Virus record (IMG/VR): IMGVR_UViG_3300051212_001269
Coordinates: 1-22,714 of that record
From: a virus
Strand: one strand, 5' to 3'
Length of the DNA stretch: 22,714 bases
The notes under the pieces were generated by a model, which saw only the letters and a program-made list of their open reading frames with translations, did not search any database and was not told the DNA's origin. The translations under genes were made by a program, and so were the position numbers. Every line of letters begins with the position of its first letter. Within the stretch, counting starts at the first letter, position 1. Positions 1 through 5,638 of this stretch are shown here, in pieces.

Positions 1-92
1 AGTTTCGGACTCTTTACATCAAGGTAGATTTCCCCGTTAGCAGCAAGACGAAGAGTGCTAACATCTTTCTTGAATTTTTGGATCAGAGACAT
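1..92 (-). CDS. Hypothetical protein, N-terminal part only
   Basis: The gene reads leftward off the window edge. The ATG at 90-92 opens a frame beginning MSLIQKFKKDVSTLRLAANG that stays open to base 1. Only about 30 residues are visible: a basic amphipathic start, then a possible beta segment. A well-formed sigma70 promoter lies 24-52 bases upstream, which supports the start. I do not recognise the family. Confidence 0.7.
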   Translation of the reverse strand, partial: MSLIQKFKKDVSTLRLAANGEIYLDVKSPK

Positions 93-115
93 TGTTTTGA
101 ATTGTTTGCTCTAGT

Positions 116-144
116 ATTATAATGGTTTGAGACTTTTAAGTCAA
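116..144 (-). promoter_or_regulatory. Sigma70-type promoter for the leftmost gene
   Basis: On the minus strand TTGACT (139-144) is followed after 17 bases by a perfect TATAAT (116-121). Spacing and hexamers match the host/E. coli-type early promoters known in T4-like cyanophages. It lies just after the hairpin that ends the tRNA-Pro unit and just before the ATG at 92. Confidence 0.75.
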
Positions 145-147
145 GTA

Positions 148-167
148 CGCCAGTTGAGAAACTGGCG
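148..167 (-). terminator. Hairpin after tRNA-Pro
   Basis: A perfect 8-bp inverted repeat (CGCCAGTT / AACTGGCG, 4-base loop) begins two bases after the 3' end of tRNA-Pro. No U-run follows, so it may be a 3' processing or stabilising hairpin rather than a strong terminator. Confidence 0.5.
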
Positions 168-168
168 A

Positions 169-240
169 TCGGGGTGGAGAGGATCGAACTCCCGTCTTCA
201 TCTTCCCAAAAGATGCCGTCTACCGCTGACTTACACCCCG
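169..240 (-). tRNA. tRNA-Pro (anticodon TGG)
   Basis: A full cloverleaf folds on the minus strand. The acceptor is CGGGGTG/CACCCCG with discriminator A. The anticodon stem is CATCT/AGATG around loop TTTGGGA, so the anticodon is TGG, reading CCA. The T-loop is TTCGATC. The length is 72 nt with no encoded CCA. A TTGACA-N17-TATAAT promoter lies 31-59 bases upstream. Confidence 0.93.
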
Positions 241-248
241 TTGTACCG

Positions 249-365
249 TTATTTATTTCGGTGTATAAACATTATACCCATAAAGGGTAAGATTGTCAAT
301 CCTGCTCCACAAAGTCCTAACCAGACTGGACTTGCTGCGAGTGTTTCTACAATGTGAAAAATCAT
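249..365 (-). CDS. Small membrane protein, 38 aa
   Basis: This short frame starts with ATG at 363-365, overlapping the TGA stop of the preceding gene (ATGA), which suggests translational coupling. It reads MIFHIVETLAASPVWLGLCG and continues with a hydrophobic stretch of about 20 residues ending in HRNK, so it looks like a single-pass membrane peptide. The promoter for tRNA-Pro lies inside this gene. No family is recognised. Confidence 0.55.
   Translation of the reverse strand: MIFHIVETLAASPVWLGLCGAGLTILPFMGIMFIHRNK
271..299 (-). promoter_or_regulatory. Sigma70-type promoter for tRNA-Pro
   Basis: TTGACA (294-299, minus strand), 17-base spacer, TATAAT (271-276): an exact consensus match. It lies within the coding sequence of the 38-aa membrane protein, 31 bases before the tRNA 5' end. 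Confidence 0.8.
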
Positions 366-559
366 CTTCCTCTCCAATTCTTATATTCATAGTAGAAGTA
401 TTGGTCTACCTCATTCAGTCCTGATAGAGGGGCATCTACACCCCACTCAGACCATTCTATACAAAACTGCTTGATATCATGATTATGAGTTACACTATGC
501 CCGTGAATTCTCACAAAAGAAGACATCGCAAACTGATACTTCTTATTGTGGGTAGGCAT
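362..559 (-). CDS. Hypothetical protein, 65 aa
   Basis: A small soluble protein rich in His, Tyr and Trp, starting MPTHNKKYQFAMSSFVRIHG. The midsection has HGHSVTHNHD and IEWSEWGVD, and the C-terminus is FYYEYKNWRGR. It resembles small conserved cyanophage proteins of unknown function, but I cannot name a family. It overlaps the upstream 30-aa membrane peptide by 17 bases and the downstream 38-aa one by 3 bases, inside a compact overlapping series at 249-1093. Confidence 0.65.
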   Translation of the reverse strand: MPTHNKKYQFAMSSFVRIHGHSVTHNHDIKQFCIEWSEWGVDAPLSGLNEVDQYFYYEYKNWRGR

Positions 560-635
560 GGGTCAATCCCCAATAAATCCACAATCCAATCGTAGAAAAG
601 TATATTAAGGATCCGATTAAAAGTGTTTTAGTCAT
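543..635 (-). CDS. Tiny membrane peptide, 30 aa
   Basis: The frame reads MTKTLLIGSLIYFSTIGLWI, then YWGLTHAYPQ, stop. It is almost entirely one hydrophobic helix. Its ATG lies inside the end of the preceding 37-aa ORF and its end overlaps the following 65-aa ORF by 17 bases, the packing seen in translationally coupled phage genes. It is too short for a family call. Confidence 0.5.
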   Translation of the reverse strand: MTKTLLIGSLIYFSTIGLWIYWGLTHAYPQ

Positions 636-741
636 CTTTTTCGTCCTCGTAAGTAGATGGCTCTTCAAATAATTCGTCTATCTTCTGTTGTAAAACTATT
701 CTTTGAAGTTCTTGTAAATCTTCTTCTGTTAAAGATACCAT
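628..741 (-). CDS. Acidic hypothetical protein, 37 aa
   Basis: It begins MVSLTEEDLQELQRIVLQQK and ends in an acidic tail (PSTYEDEKDD). The sequence predicts one amphipathic helix. The start ATG shares one base with the stop of the preceding gene (TAATG at 739-743), which indicates coupling. Function unknown. Confidence 0.6.
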   Translation of the reverse strand: MVSLTEEDLQELQRIVLQQKIDELFEEPSTYEDEKDD

Positions 742-947
742 TAGTTTAATGTAATTTTAAGAAAAGGAAGTAGTGGTGGAATCACACCTACAAGTCTTAG
801 AAGTCCCTCAGCAAATAAAGCAAGAACCACCCAACCAACGCACATGCTAATGATAGAAGCATTACGGTTGTGTCGTCGTATTGCTGCATCGATCATCTCC
901 TGAACTTCGGTGCGAGTTGCATAATCATCATCAAAAGGTTCCATCAT
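741..947 (-). CDS. Membrane protein with acidic N-terminus, 68 aa
   Basis: The N-terminal half is charged (EPFDDDYATRTEVQEMIDAA). The C-terminal half is a long hydrophobic segment, roughly residues 32-65, that could form one or two membrane helices. It starts ATGATG at 942-947, overlapping the TGA of the preceding ORF. It lies in the middle of the small-ORF series. No recognised family; possibly an accessory inner-membrane protein. Confidence 0.65.
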   Translation of the reverse strand: MMEPFDDDYATRTEVQEMIDAAIRRHNRNASIISMCVGWVVLALFAEGLLRLVGVIPPLLPFLKITLN

Positions 948-1093
948 TTTTCATCTCCAAGAAACTTTGCAAGAGGATCTCTTCGGGTTTTGACTATTTC
1001 AACCGCTCTCTTATAAAACATATTATCCATGTTCCCAGAGGCTTCAAAAGTCTCCTTGATCTTCACCCAATTATCGTAGGTGTGCTGATCCAT
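944..1093 (-). CDS. Hypothetical protein, 49 aa
   Basis: The frame runs from ATG at 1091-1093 (MDQHTYDNWVKIKETFEASG) to TGA at 944-946 and is mostly helical and charged (YKRAVEIVKTRRDPLAKFLG). It is the first gene of the overlapping small-ORF operon. A candidate promoter lies about 25-55 bases upstream. Function unknown. Confidence 0.6.
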   Translation of the reverse strand: MDQHTYDNWVKIKETFEASGNMDNMFYKRAVEIVKTRRDPLAKFLGDEK

Positions 1094-1116
1094 AGGTTTT
1101 AGGTTGAATACTACTA

Positions 1117-1147
1117 GTTATACTAGTGAGCATTTTCAACCTGTCAA
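1117..1147 (-). promoter_or_regulatory. Possible promoter of the small-ORF operon
   Basis: TTGACA at 1142-1147 (minus) is exact. The -10 is less clear: TAGTAT after 16 bases (1120-1125) or TATAAC after 19 bases (1117-1122). The position before the first small ORF makes sense. Confidence 0.5.
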
Positions 1148-1205
1148 CTATGTGTTGATTTCAAGAAAGTGCTTAAGACAATCTTAAATTTTGTAATATT
1201 CGTAA

Positions 1206-1291
1206 CAGAGAGAGAGGGATTCGAACCCCCGGAGGATATTAACCTCAAACGCTTTCAAGGCGTCCGCTTTCAACCACTCAGCCATCTCTCC
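1206..1291 (-). tRNA. tRNA-Ser (anticodon TGA)
   Basis: An 86-nt class II cloverleaf on the minus strand. The acceptor is GGAGAGA/TCTCTCT with discriminator G. Anticodon stem GACGC/GCGTT encloses CTTGAAA, so the anticodon is TGA, reading UCA. The long variable arm and T-loop TTCGAAT are typical of tRNA-Ser. No CCA is encoded. Confidence 0.93.
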
Positions 1292-1301
1292 AAAAAAGTC
1301 C

Positions 1302-1559
1302 TCAACGGACTTCAAAGTCTAGTCTTCTTACTTTTCTTTGACGCCTTGCTTCTTGAAAAGCAAGGTCTTCATTTGTAAGAACACCAGTCTTTGTTTTGTT
1401 ATGATAAGAGTTTAGCATAACAACATTAGATAAGTCAACTGCTGAAATCTTATCACCACGAATGGATGCCATATTCGGACAACCACATGTTATAGTTTTA
1501 CTAGGATGCCCCTCTAACTCCTTACCACAGGAGCGGCATCTGATTCTTAAGTTTTCCAT
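1302..1559 (-). CDS. Zinc-ribbon-like small protein, 85 aa
   Basis: Near the N-terminus are a CRSC pair (residues 8-11) and a CGC pair (about 25-27), separated by GKELEGHPSKTIT. This spacing suits a small zinc ribbon. The rest is polar, with a basic C-terminus (ARRQRKVRRLDFEVR). It follows the Dps-like gene with a 27-base gap and lies just upstream of tRNA-Ser. Small zinc-ribbon proteins of this size are common in T4-like cyanophages, but the role is unknown. Zinc binding is inferred from the cysteine pattern only. Confidence 0.75.
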   Translation of the reverse strand: MENLRIRCRSCGKELEGHPSKTITCGCPNMASIRGDKISAVDLSNVVMLNSYHNKTKTGVLTNEDLAFQEARRQRKVRRLDFEVR

Positions 1560-1586
1560 TTCTATTAAATCAATTAAATATCAGTA

Positions 1587-2135
1587 TTATTGAATTTGAG
1601 GTTGTACAGGTGTTTCGGTTGCAACATCCTCTATAGACATCTTTTGAGATTTTTCAGTTATTGATCTCAACATCCACACAAACTTACCGTGAGACTCCAT
1701 TAAGTCTTGAAGAATGTTTTCGGTTGAGTATGATCTTTGTGATCCTGCCATTTCAGATGCTTCAGTTAAAAGTTCCAAAAAAATTAAATTATCTGCAAGA
1801 AGTCTTTTAACCATATCTTCAGATTTCACAACTGGTTTACCTGGAACAATTTGTCTTTGTCCAAGTTGATCAATTTGAACAATATCAGAACCTTGTCCAA
1901 CTGTAGAAACTTCTACAATTCTTGTAAGAGTTCCAACTGGACGAATGTTCAGAAATCTCATATGTTCTGCAAGACGATCAATCTCTTCAAACATTGATTC
2001 ATACTGCTCCCCAAAGAGAGTATGAAGTTGCTGAAAATCAGAACCTATAACATTCCAGTGAAAAACCCAAGTCTTATGAAATAAAACAAAAAGATTTGAA
2101 TGAATATCACTCAATAATTTGTATAAACCTTCCAT
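1587..2135 (-). CDS. dps: Dps-like ferritin (DNA protection / iron oxidation)
   Basis: 182 aa with the Dps/ferritin-like four-helix signature. HWNV (His26) is followed by FQQLH (His38), then EEIDRLAEH (Asp53, Glu57), the four positions that build the inter-subunit ferroxidase centre in Dps. Dps dodecamers oxidise Fe(II) with hydrogen peroxide, store iron and protect DNA. The lysine-rich N-terminal DNA-binding tail of E. coli Dps is absent, so DNA binding is doubtful. The C-terminal tail after about residue 165 is a short polar extension. A TATAAATA late promoter 21-28 bases upstream suggests late expression, possibly protection of replicated or packaged DNA, or iron handling. The family call is firm; the biological role is inferred. 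Confidence 0.87.
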   Translation of the reverse strand: MEGLYKLLSDIHSNLFVLFHKTWVFHWNVIGSDFQQLHTLFGEQYESMFEEIDRLAEHMRFLNIRPVGTLTRIVEVSTVGQGSDIVQIDQLGQRQIVPGKPVVKSEDMVKRLLADNLIFLELLTEASEMAGSQRSYSTENILQDLMESHGKFVWMLRSITEKSQKMSIEDVATETPVQPQIQ

Positions 2136-2141
2136 CTAACC

Positions 2142-2163
2142 AAATACTTTTGAAGTATTTATA
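2142..2163 (-). promoter_or_regulatory. Late promoter with overlapping hairpin, upstream of the Dps-like gene
   Basis: Minus-strand TATAAATA (2156-2163) is the T4 late promoter consensus. An 8-bp inverted repeat (AAATACTT/AAGTATTT, 2142-2160) overlaps its downstream half. A similar arrangement occurs at 14108-14134. Confidence 0.65.
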
Positions 2164-2164
2164 A

Positions 2165-2236
2165 TGGGCGATACTGGATTCGAACCAGTGACTTCACACT
2201 TGTAAGGAGCGCACTCTACCTCTGAGTTAATCGCCC
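2165..2236 (-). tRNA. tRNA-Val (anticodon TAC)
   Basis: A 72-nt cloverleaf. Acceptor GGGCGAT/ATCGCCC, discriminator A, T-loop TTCGAAT. The anticodon arm CGCTC-CTTACAA-GTGTG gives anticodon TAC, reading GUA; its stem has one T-T mismatch and one G-T pair. Confidence 0.9.
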
Positions 2237-2242
2237 GAAAAG

Positions 2243-2377
2243 TCAGTATTGACTCATCAGATATTCGACTGTATTTGCTACATCATTCATAGCATCACGA
2301 AGATTTTCCCGTTGACCAGATTCTTGTTTAATGATAGATCTATGATCGTCAGTCAAAGTCCAACGCCATTGATTCAT
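2243..2377 (-). CDS. Hypothetical protein, 44 aa
   Basis: The frame from ATG at 2375-2377 is preceded by AAGGAT, a fair ribosome binding site. It begins MNQWRWTLTDDHRSIIKQES and continues as a helical, amidated sequence ending EYLMSQY. It lies between tRNA-Val and the 52-aa ORF, likely in one transcript with the latter. No family recognised. Confidence 0.6.
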   Translation of the reverse strand: MNQWRWTLTDDHRSIIKQESGQRENLRDAMNDVANTVEYLMSQY

Positions 2378-2396
2378 ATCCTTACAAAACCAAAGA

Positions 2397-2555
2397 TTAA
2401 TTTTCATTCTTAGAATATTCTAGTTTAATCCAATTAATAAGAGCATTAACTTCCATTCTATCTTGCTCAGACCAATCTAGAGTTTCTTTAACTCTAGCAT
2501 AACAAGTAAGTGCATCAATGGCAAGTTGCCTATCTCGTTGGGAAATAAGAGACAT
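2397..2555 (-). CDS. Hypothetical protein, 52 aa
   Basis: I place the start at ATG 2553-2555 (MSLISQRDRQLAIDALTCYA) rather than the in-frame ATG 30 bases upstream. A strong AGGAGG lies directly before it, and the upstream ATG would fall almost on the -10 box of the promoter at 2577-2605. The protein is a small helical polypeptide with a C-terminal segment containing DWSEQDRMEVNALINWIKLE. No known domain is recognised. Confidence 0.68.
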   Translation of the reverse strand: MSLISQRDRQLAIDALTCYARVKETLDWSEQDRMEVNALINWIKLEYSKNEN

Positions 2556-2576
2556 AAACCTCCTAACTCGTTTCTT

Positions 2577-2605
2577 ATAATACACTAAGAAGGGGGTTTT
2601 GTCAA
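2577..2605 (-). promoter_or_regulatory. Sigma70-type promoter overlapping a terminator
   Basis: TTGACA (2600-2605), 17 bases, TATTAT (2577-2582) on the minus strand. The -35 box lies in the hairpin that follows pstS. The expected start site leaves a leader of about 15 bases before the AGGAGG and ATG of the 52-aa gene. Confidence 0.75.
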
Positions 2606-2610
2606 CCCCC
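2592..2610 (-). terminator. Hairpin after pstS
   Basis: A perfect 7-bp stem GGGGGTT/AACCCCC with loop GACAA lies 11 bases past the pstS stop codon. It is followed by TTCTTAG rather than a pure U-run, so termination may be partial. Confidence 0.6.
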
Positions 2611-2620
2611 CATATGTATA

Positions 2621-3586
2621 TTAGTTACCGATACGTCCAACGGCAATCCTTGCACGGTTCAGAATAGAACCAGACAGAGGAACATATCCAAGGTCATCTG
2701 CAAGAGATTGTGCCTTAGAACTCAGAGCATAGTTCAGAGCAGCACGAATATCGGCAGTCTTAGCACCATTACCAGTGCGATATGCAAGAACCCAAGTCAG
2801 AGTAGAAATAGGATATGCATTTGCACCAGCAGGATTTGGGTTTTCACCAGCAAGGTTTGCATCCAGTTTGATGTTATTCAGAGCAGCAGCACCAGTTGCA
2901 GCGGTGGGAAGAACAAACTTACCTGCCTTATTTTGGATTGCTGCTGCCTGGAGTTTGTTTGCTTTTACAAATCCAGTGTTCACATATCCAATAGAACCAG
3001 GAGTTTGGCGAATAGTACCTGACACACCTTCATTACCTTTGGAACCAATGCCAGTAGGCCATTTAACTGCCTTACCTACACCTGCTGTCCACCCACCAAA
3101 GGCATCCAGAGAGTTAGTGAAAGCAAAGGTGGTTCCAGAACCATCGGAACGATAAACAGTACGAATTGGACCATTACCACAGTTAGGAAGTTGTTTCCAA
3201 TCCTTAATACGACCAGCAAAGATATCTACGGTCTGCTTCTGAGTGAGTTTCAGAGTACAACCAGGTTTGTTATAAGCAACAGCAATCGTTCCACCCACCA
3301 TAGGGATCTGAACGACACCACGATTTACTTTTGCCGCTTCTGAGGATTTGATTGGTTCATCGCTTGCTCCAAAGTCAACTGTGCCCGCAATAAATTGACG
3401 AACACCAGCACCAGAACCAACGGACTGATAATTAACCCTACTCCCAGAAGTTCGTGCATAATCTTGGAACCATCGTTGATAAATTGGTGCAGGGAAAGTG
3501 GCACCTGCACCATTCAAAGCAGGTCCAGCGAAAGAAGCAGCAGGAGCAACAACCAGACCAACAGCAATAAAGTTTTTGAGTTTCAT
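2621..3586 (-). CDS. pstS: Periplasmic phosphate-binding protein PstS
   Basis: 321 aa. A signal peptide (MKLKNFIAVGLVVAPAASFA, cleavage after SFA) is followed by the PstS fold. GAGATFPAPIYQRW (mature N-terminus), VGSGAGVRQFIAGTVDFGASD and YRSDGSGTTFAFT are the phosphate-binding loops of this family. There is no lipobox cysteine, so it should be soluble in the periplasm, where PstS delivers phosphate to the host PstCAB transporter. pstS is a well-known auxiliary metabolic gene of marine cyanophages, induced through host PhoB/PhoR in phosphate limitation. It follows the porin gene, separated by a strong terminator and its own PHO-box promoter. The gene is full length and intact. Confidence 0.96.
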   Translation of the reverse strand: MKLKNFIAVGLVVAPAASFAGPALNGAGATFPAPIYQRWFQDYARTSGSRVNYQSVGSGAGVRQFIAGTVDFGASDEPIKSSEAAKVNRGVVQIPMVGGTIAVAYNKPGCTLKLTQKQTVDIFAGRIKDWKQLPNCGNGPIRTVYRSDGSGTTFAFTNSLDAFGGWTAGVGKAVKWPTGIGSKGNEGVSGTIRQTPGSIGYVNTGFVKANKLQAAAIQNKAGKFVLPTAATGAAALNNIKLDANLAGENPNPAGANAYPISTLTWVLAYRTGNGAKTADIRAALNYALSSKAQSLADDLGYVPLSGSILNRARIAVGRIGN

Positions 3587-3621
3587 AAAAAGTTTTTAGA
3601 AGTAAATCGACTTCGTAAGTA

Positions 3622-3666
3622 ATAATACTGGAAGATAATCTTAAAGTCCACTAAGATTTGGTTAAG
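3622..3666 (-). promoter_or_regulatory. PHO-box promoter of pstS
   Basis: Three degenerate 8-base repeats with 3-base spacers lie on the minus strand: CTTAACCA (3659-3666), CTTAGTGG (3648-3655), TTAAGATT (3637-3644). This 11-bp periodic layout is that of cyanobacterial PHO boxes bound by PhoB/SphR. A TATTAT -10 (3622-3627) follows nine bases after the last repeat. It fits regulation by host phosphate starvation. Confidence 0.72.
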
Positions 3667-3682
3667 GTTTTCATTACCTAAC

Positions 3683-3706
3683 AAAAAAGCACCCCAAAGG
3701 GGTGCC
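3683..3706 (-). terminator. Intrinsic terminator after the porin gene
   Basis: Minus-strand stem GCACCCC/GGGGTGC with a 3-base loop followed by six T, 25 bases past the porin stop. A textbook rho-independent terminator separating porin from pstS. Confidence 0.92.
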
Positions 3707-3730
3707 TTCACTCATATTATGAGTATATTA

Positions 3731-5245
3731 TCAGAACTTGAAAGTGGTCTGAATCACACCACCAAAGTTAGAAGAGGTGTCTGCAAGTGCCTGATTATTA
3801 GACACATAGAATACTGCGGGAGTAATAGTAATGTTATCGCTTACACGATACTTATAGAACACTTCCCACATCGTTGCATCTTTCTCCAGACTTTCGGCAT
3901 TACCAGGAGCACCGATAGCAAAACCAGCGGAGTTACCCTTAGCAAACACATCAGACCACTGAAGACCAGCATACCAAGTCTGAGAATCAGTAGCACCATT
4001 AGGAGTTGCTTTTCCTTCTGCATCCAGACTTACGGTGTTCCAACCATAACCAGCACTCACAGAAGGAATAATACCAGACTTAGAGGGTTGCCAGTAACCA
4101 CTCACAGAGTAACCGTTTGAGGTTTGACCAGCAACAAGAGCACCAGACTTACCACCAACAGCATTGAAAGTACGAACACGAGTGCCTTCAGTACCATAAC
4201 GGTAACCGAATGCAATACCGTAGTTAGGAGCACGGTAACCCAGTTGAGCAAGAGCATTCAGAGCACCAGCTTCGTTGAACTCACCCTTAGTAGAATCAGA
4301 ACCACTTTGAGCAACATAGTTCACACCAGCAACGAAACCACCCTTACCTTTCTTGGTAGGTTGTGCCCATTGAGCACCAAAACCAGCACCAGTTGCCTTG
4401 TTATAAACACCAGGAGCACCAGCAAGTTGGAAGAAATCCAGAACATCAGACTTGTATGCAGTAGGCACCCAAGTCATTTCAGTATTACGAACCAAAGGAC
4501 CAGCAGTGAGAGTTACACCCTTAGCGAGTGCAGGGAACTGATAGTACAGACGGTCAATCTGAGCGTTGTTGGAAGTGTTCTCTGCCTTATCCAGTTTGAA
4601 CAGGGAGGAAGAAGAACCGAAGGGTTGACTGGAGAAATTACCAGAACGCAGACGAGTACGAAGCAGGTCTTTACCAGTGAATGAAGTATCAAAGTTCAGA
4701 CGAACATCGTAGTTGAATGCAGTGTTACCAACATTCGTGCTAGCAGGACTCTTAGAAGTACCAGGAGTCCAAGCATTATCCACACCACCAAGAACGAAAG
4801 ATGCTTCACCACGCAGTTTGGTAGTGGTGGAGAATTGAGTTGCTTCGAGAGAACTTACTTTTGCTTCCAGAGTTGATACGCGACCACGAATAACAGCAAG
4901 TTCATTAGAAAACTCATTAGCAAGACGCTTGAGTTCATCGGTAACTTCAGTCACGCGGTCAAGGCAAGCATCCAGGAGTGCTGCTGCCTCATAACGGGTC
5001 ATTGACGAACCACCAGCAAAAGTGCCGTTGGGGTAACCAGCAACGCAACCATAACGCTCTACGAGGTTGCTGAGTGCCTGATATGCCCAGTCGGTAGGAC
5101 GGACATCAGAGAATTGGGTGACGCTTGTGACCTGTTCCGAAGAATATTGGTTGACTGCTGCCATATTAAGATCTGCCGCATTCGCAGCAACAGGAGCAAC
5201 CATTCCCAGAGCAACAGGTGCAAGCATCAGTTGTTTGAGTTTCAT
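3731..5245 (-). CDS. SLH-domain outer-membrane porin (cyanobacterial OprB-like)
   Basis: 504 aa. A signal peptide (to about ANA, residues 21-23) leads to an SLH domain around residues 43-95 (FSDVRPTDWAYQALSNLVER, GYPNGTFAGGSSMTRYEAAA), which in cyanobacterial porins binds the cell wall. A short coiled coil follows (about 100-135, LANEFSNELAVIRGRVSTLE), then a long Gly/aromatic-rich beta-barrel with alternating strands, ending in TTFKF; a terminal Phe is typical of outer-membrane barrels. Cyanobacteria use such SLH porins for solute uptake. Here it precedes pstS and has its own PHO-box-like upstream region, so it is probably a phosphate-starvation porin taken from the host to raise phosphate entry. 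Substrate specificity is inferred from context only. Length is typical of the family and the gene is intact. Confidence 0.92.
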   Translation of the reverse strand: MKLKQLMLAPVALGMVAPVAANAADLNMAAVNQYSSEQVTSVTQFSDVRPTDWAYQALSNLVERYGCVAGYPNGTFAGGSSMTRYEAAALLDACLDRVTEVTDELKRLANEFSNELAVIRGRVSTLEAKVSSLEATQFSTTTKLRGEASFVLGGVDNAWTPGTSKSPASTNVGNTAFNYDVRLNFDTSFTGKDLLRTRLRSGNFSSQPFGSSSSLFKLDKAENTSNNAQIDRLYYQFPALAKGVTLTAGPLVRNTEMTWVPTAYKSDVLDFFQLAGAPGVYNKATGAGFGAQWAQPTKKGKGGFVAGVNYVAQSGSDSTKGEFNEAGALNALAQLGYRAPNYGIAFGYRYGTEGTRVRTFNAVGGKSGALVAGQTSNGYSVSGYWQPSKSGIIPSVSAGYGWNTVSLDAEGKATPNGATDSQTWYAGLQWSDVFAKGNSAGFAIGAPGNAESLEKDATMWEVFYKYRVSDNITITPAVFYVSNNQALADTSSNFGGVIQTTFKF

Positions 5246-5272
5246 AAAGATTTGTTTTTAGTACTAAACGAC

Positions 5273-5343
5273 ATTATACACTAAGGTCTATGAACCTCAG
5301 TGATTGATTCACAAGATTGATGCGAGTAGTTGAGGCATCAATC
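5273..5343 (-). promoter_or_regulatory. Leader and possible promoter of the porin gene, with two inverted repeats
   Basis: TATAAT (5273-5278, minus) lies 28 bases before the porin ATG without a good -35. Immediately upstream is a 9-bp inverted repeat with one mismatch (5279-5302). Further up is a perfect 9-bp repeat (GATTGATGC/GCATCAATC, 5315-5343). They could be operator-like sites or leader hairpins. Confidence 0.45.
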
Positions 5344-5351
5344 AAGTCTCA

Positions 5352-5381
5352 CTATTTAGAAGATCTTAAGGAAACCTTAAG
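5352..5381 (-). promoter_or_regulatory. PHO-box-like array upstream of the porin gene
   Basis: Three 8-base units with 3-base spacers on the minus strand: CTTAAGGT (5374-5381), CTTAAGAT (5363-5370), CTAAATAG (5352-5359). This matches cyanobacterial PHO-box periodicity, as before pstS. No convincing -10 follows at the usual distance. Confidence 0.6.
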
Positions 5382-5391
5382 ACTGGATAGT

Positions 5392-5436
5392 ATCTTAGAG
5401 TACTTTTGGTCTTTTGTCAACTAAGATTTGATTAAG
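5392..5436 (-). promoter_or_regulatory. Promoter with partial PHO box between tRNA-Gly and porin
   Basis: Minus strand: CTTAATCA (5429-5436), 3 bases, CTTAGTTG (5418-5425), a two-unit PHO-box-like motif. It overlaps TTGACA (5415-5420), which has a TAAGAT -10 (5392-5397) after 17 bases. It abuts the 5437 boundary of tRNA-Gly. Transcripts from here would carry a leader of about 140 bases to the porin start. Confidence 0.55.
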
Positions 5437-5508
5437 AGCGGCTGACCCGATTCGAACGGGCGACATCTAACTTGGAAGGATAGCGTTCTACCACTGAACT
5501 ACAACCGC
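5437..5508 (-). tRNA. tRNA-Gly (anticodon TCC)
   Basis: A 72-nt cloverleaf. Acceptor GCGGTTG/CAGCCGC, discriminator T, D-arm GTTC/GAAC, anticodon arm CTATC-CTTCCAA-GTTAG (anticodon TCC, reading GGA), T-loop TTCGAAT. One T-T mismatch in the anticodon stem. Confidence 0.92.
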
Positions 5509-5512
5509 AATG

Positions 5513-5582
5513 TGAGAGTGGAAGGTTTCGCATCCTTCTACTGTATCCCTTGTCGGGGTGCCTTACTTTTGGCATCACTCTC
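5513..5582 (-). other. tRNA-like RNA element with no usable anticodon
   Basis: A 70-base segment with tRNA architecture on the minus strand. The acceptor is GAGAGTG/CACTCTC plus A, the D-like arm TGCC/GGCA, and the T-like arm GAAGG/CCTTC with an 8-base loop ATGCGAAA. The middle arm (ACCCCGACAAGGGAT) does not form a normal 5-bp stem with a 7-base loop and lacks U33. It has its own TTGACA-N17-TACACT promoter. It may be a decayed tRNA or a non-decoding stable RNA. Confidence 0.5.
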
Positions 5583-5609
5583 AGCACTTCACTTCACACG
5601 GACATATGA

Positions 5610-5638
5610 AGTGTAAGACATAATAAGTATTATGTCAA
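5610..5638 (-). promoter_or_regulatory. Promoter before the tRNA-like element
   Basis: TTGACA (5633-5638, minus), 17 bases, TACACT (5610-5615). The -35 touches the 3' end of tRNA-Thr. It precedes the tRNA-like element and tRNA-Gly. Confidence 0.6.

Noticed and set aside
4124-4684. 186-codon plus-strand frame opposite the porin
   Set aside because: Ser/Thr-rich shadow of the porin codons, with no ribosome site.
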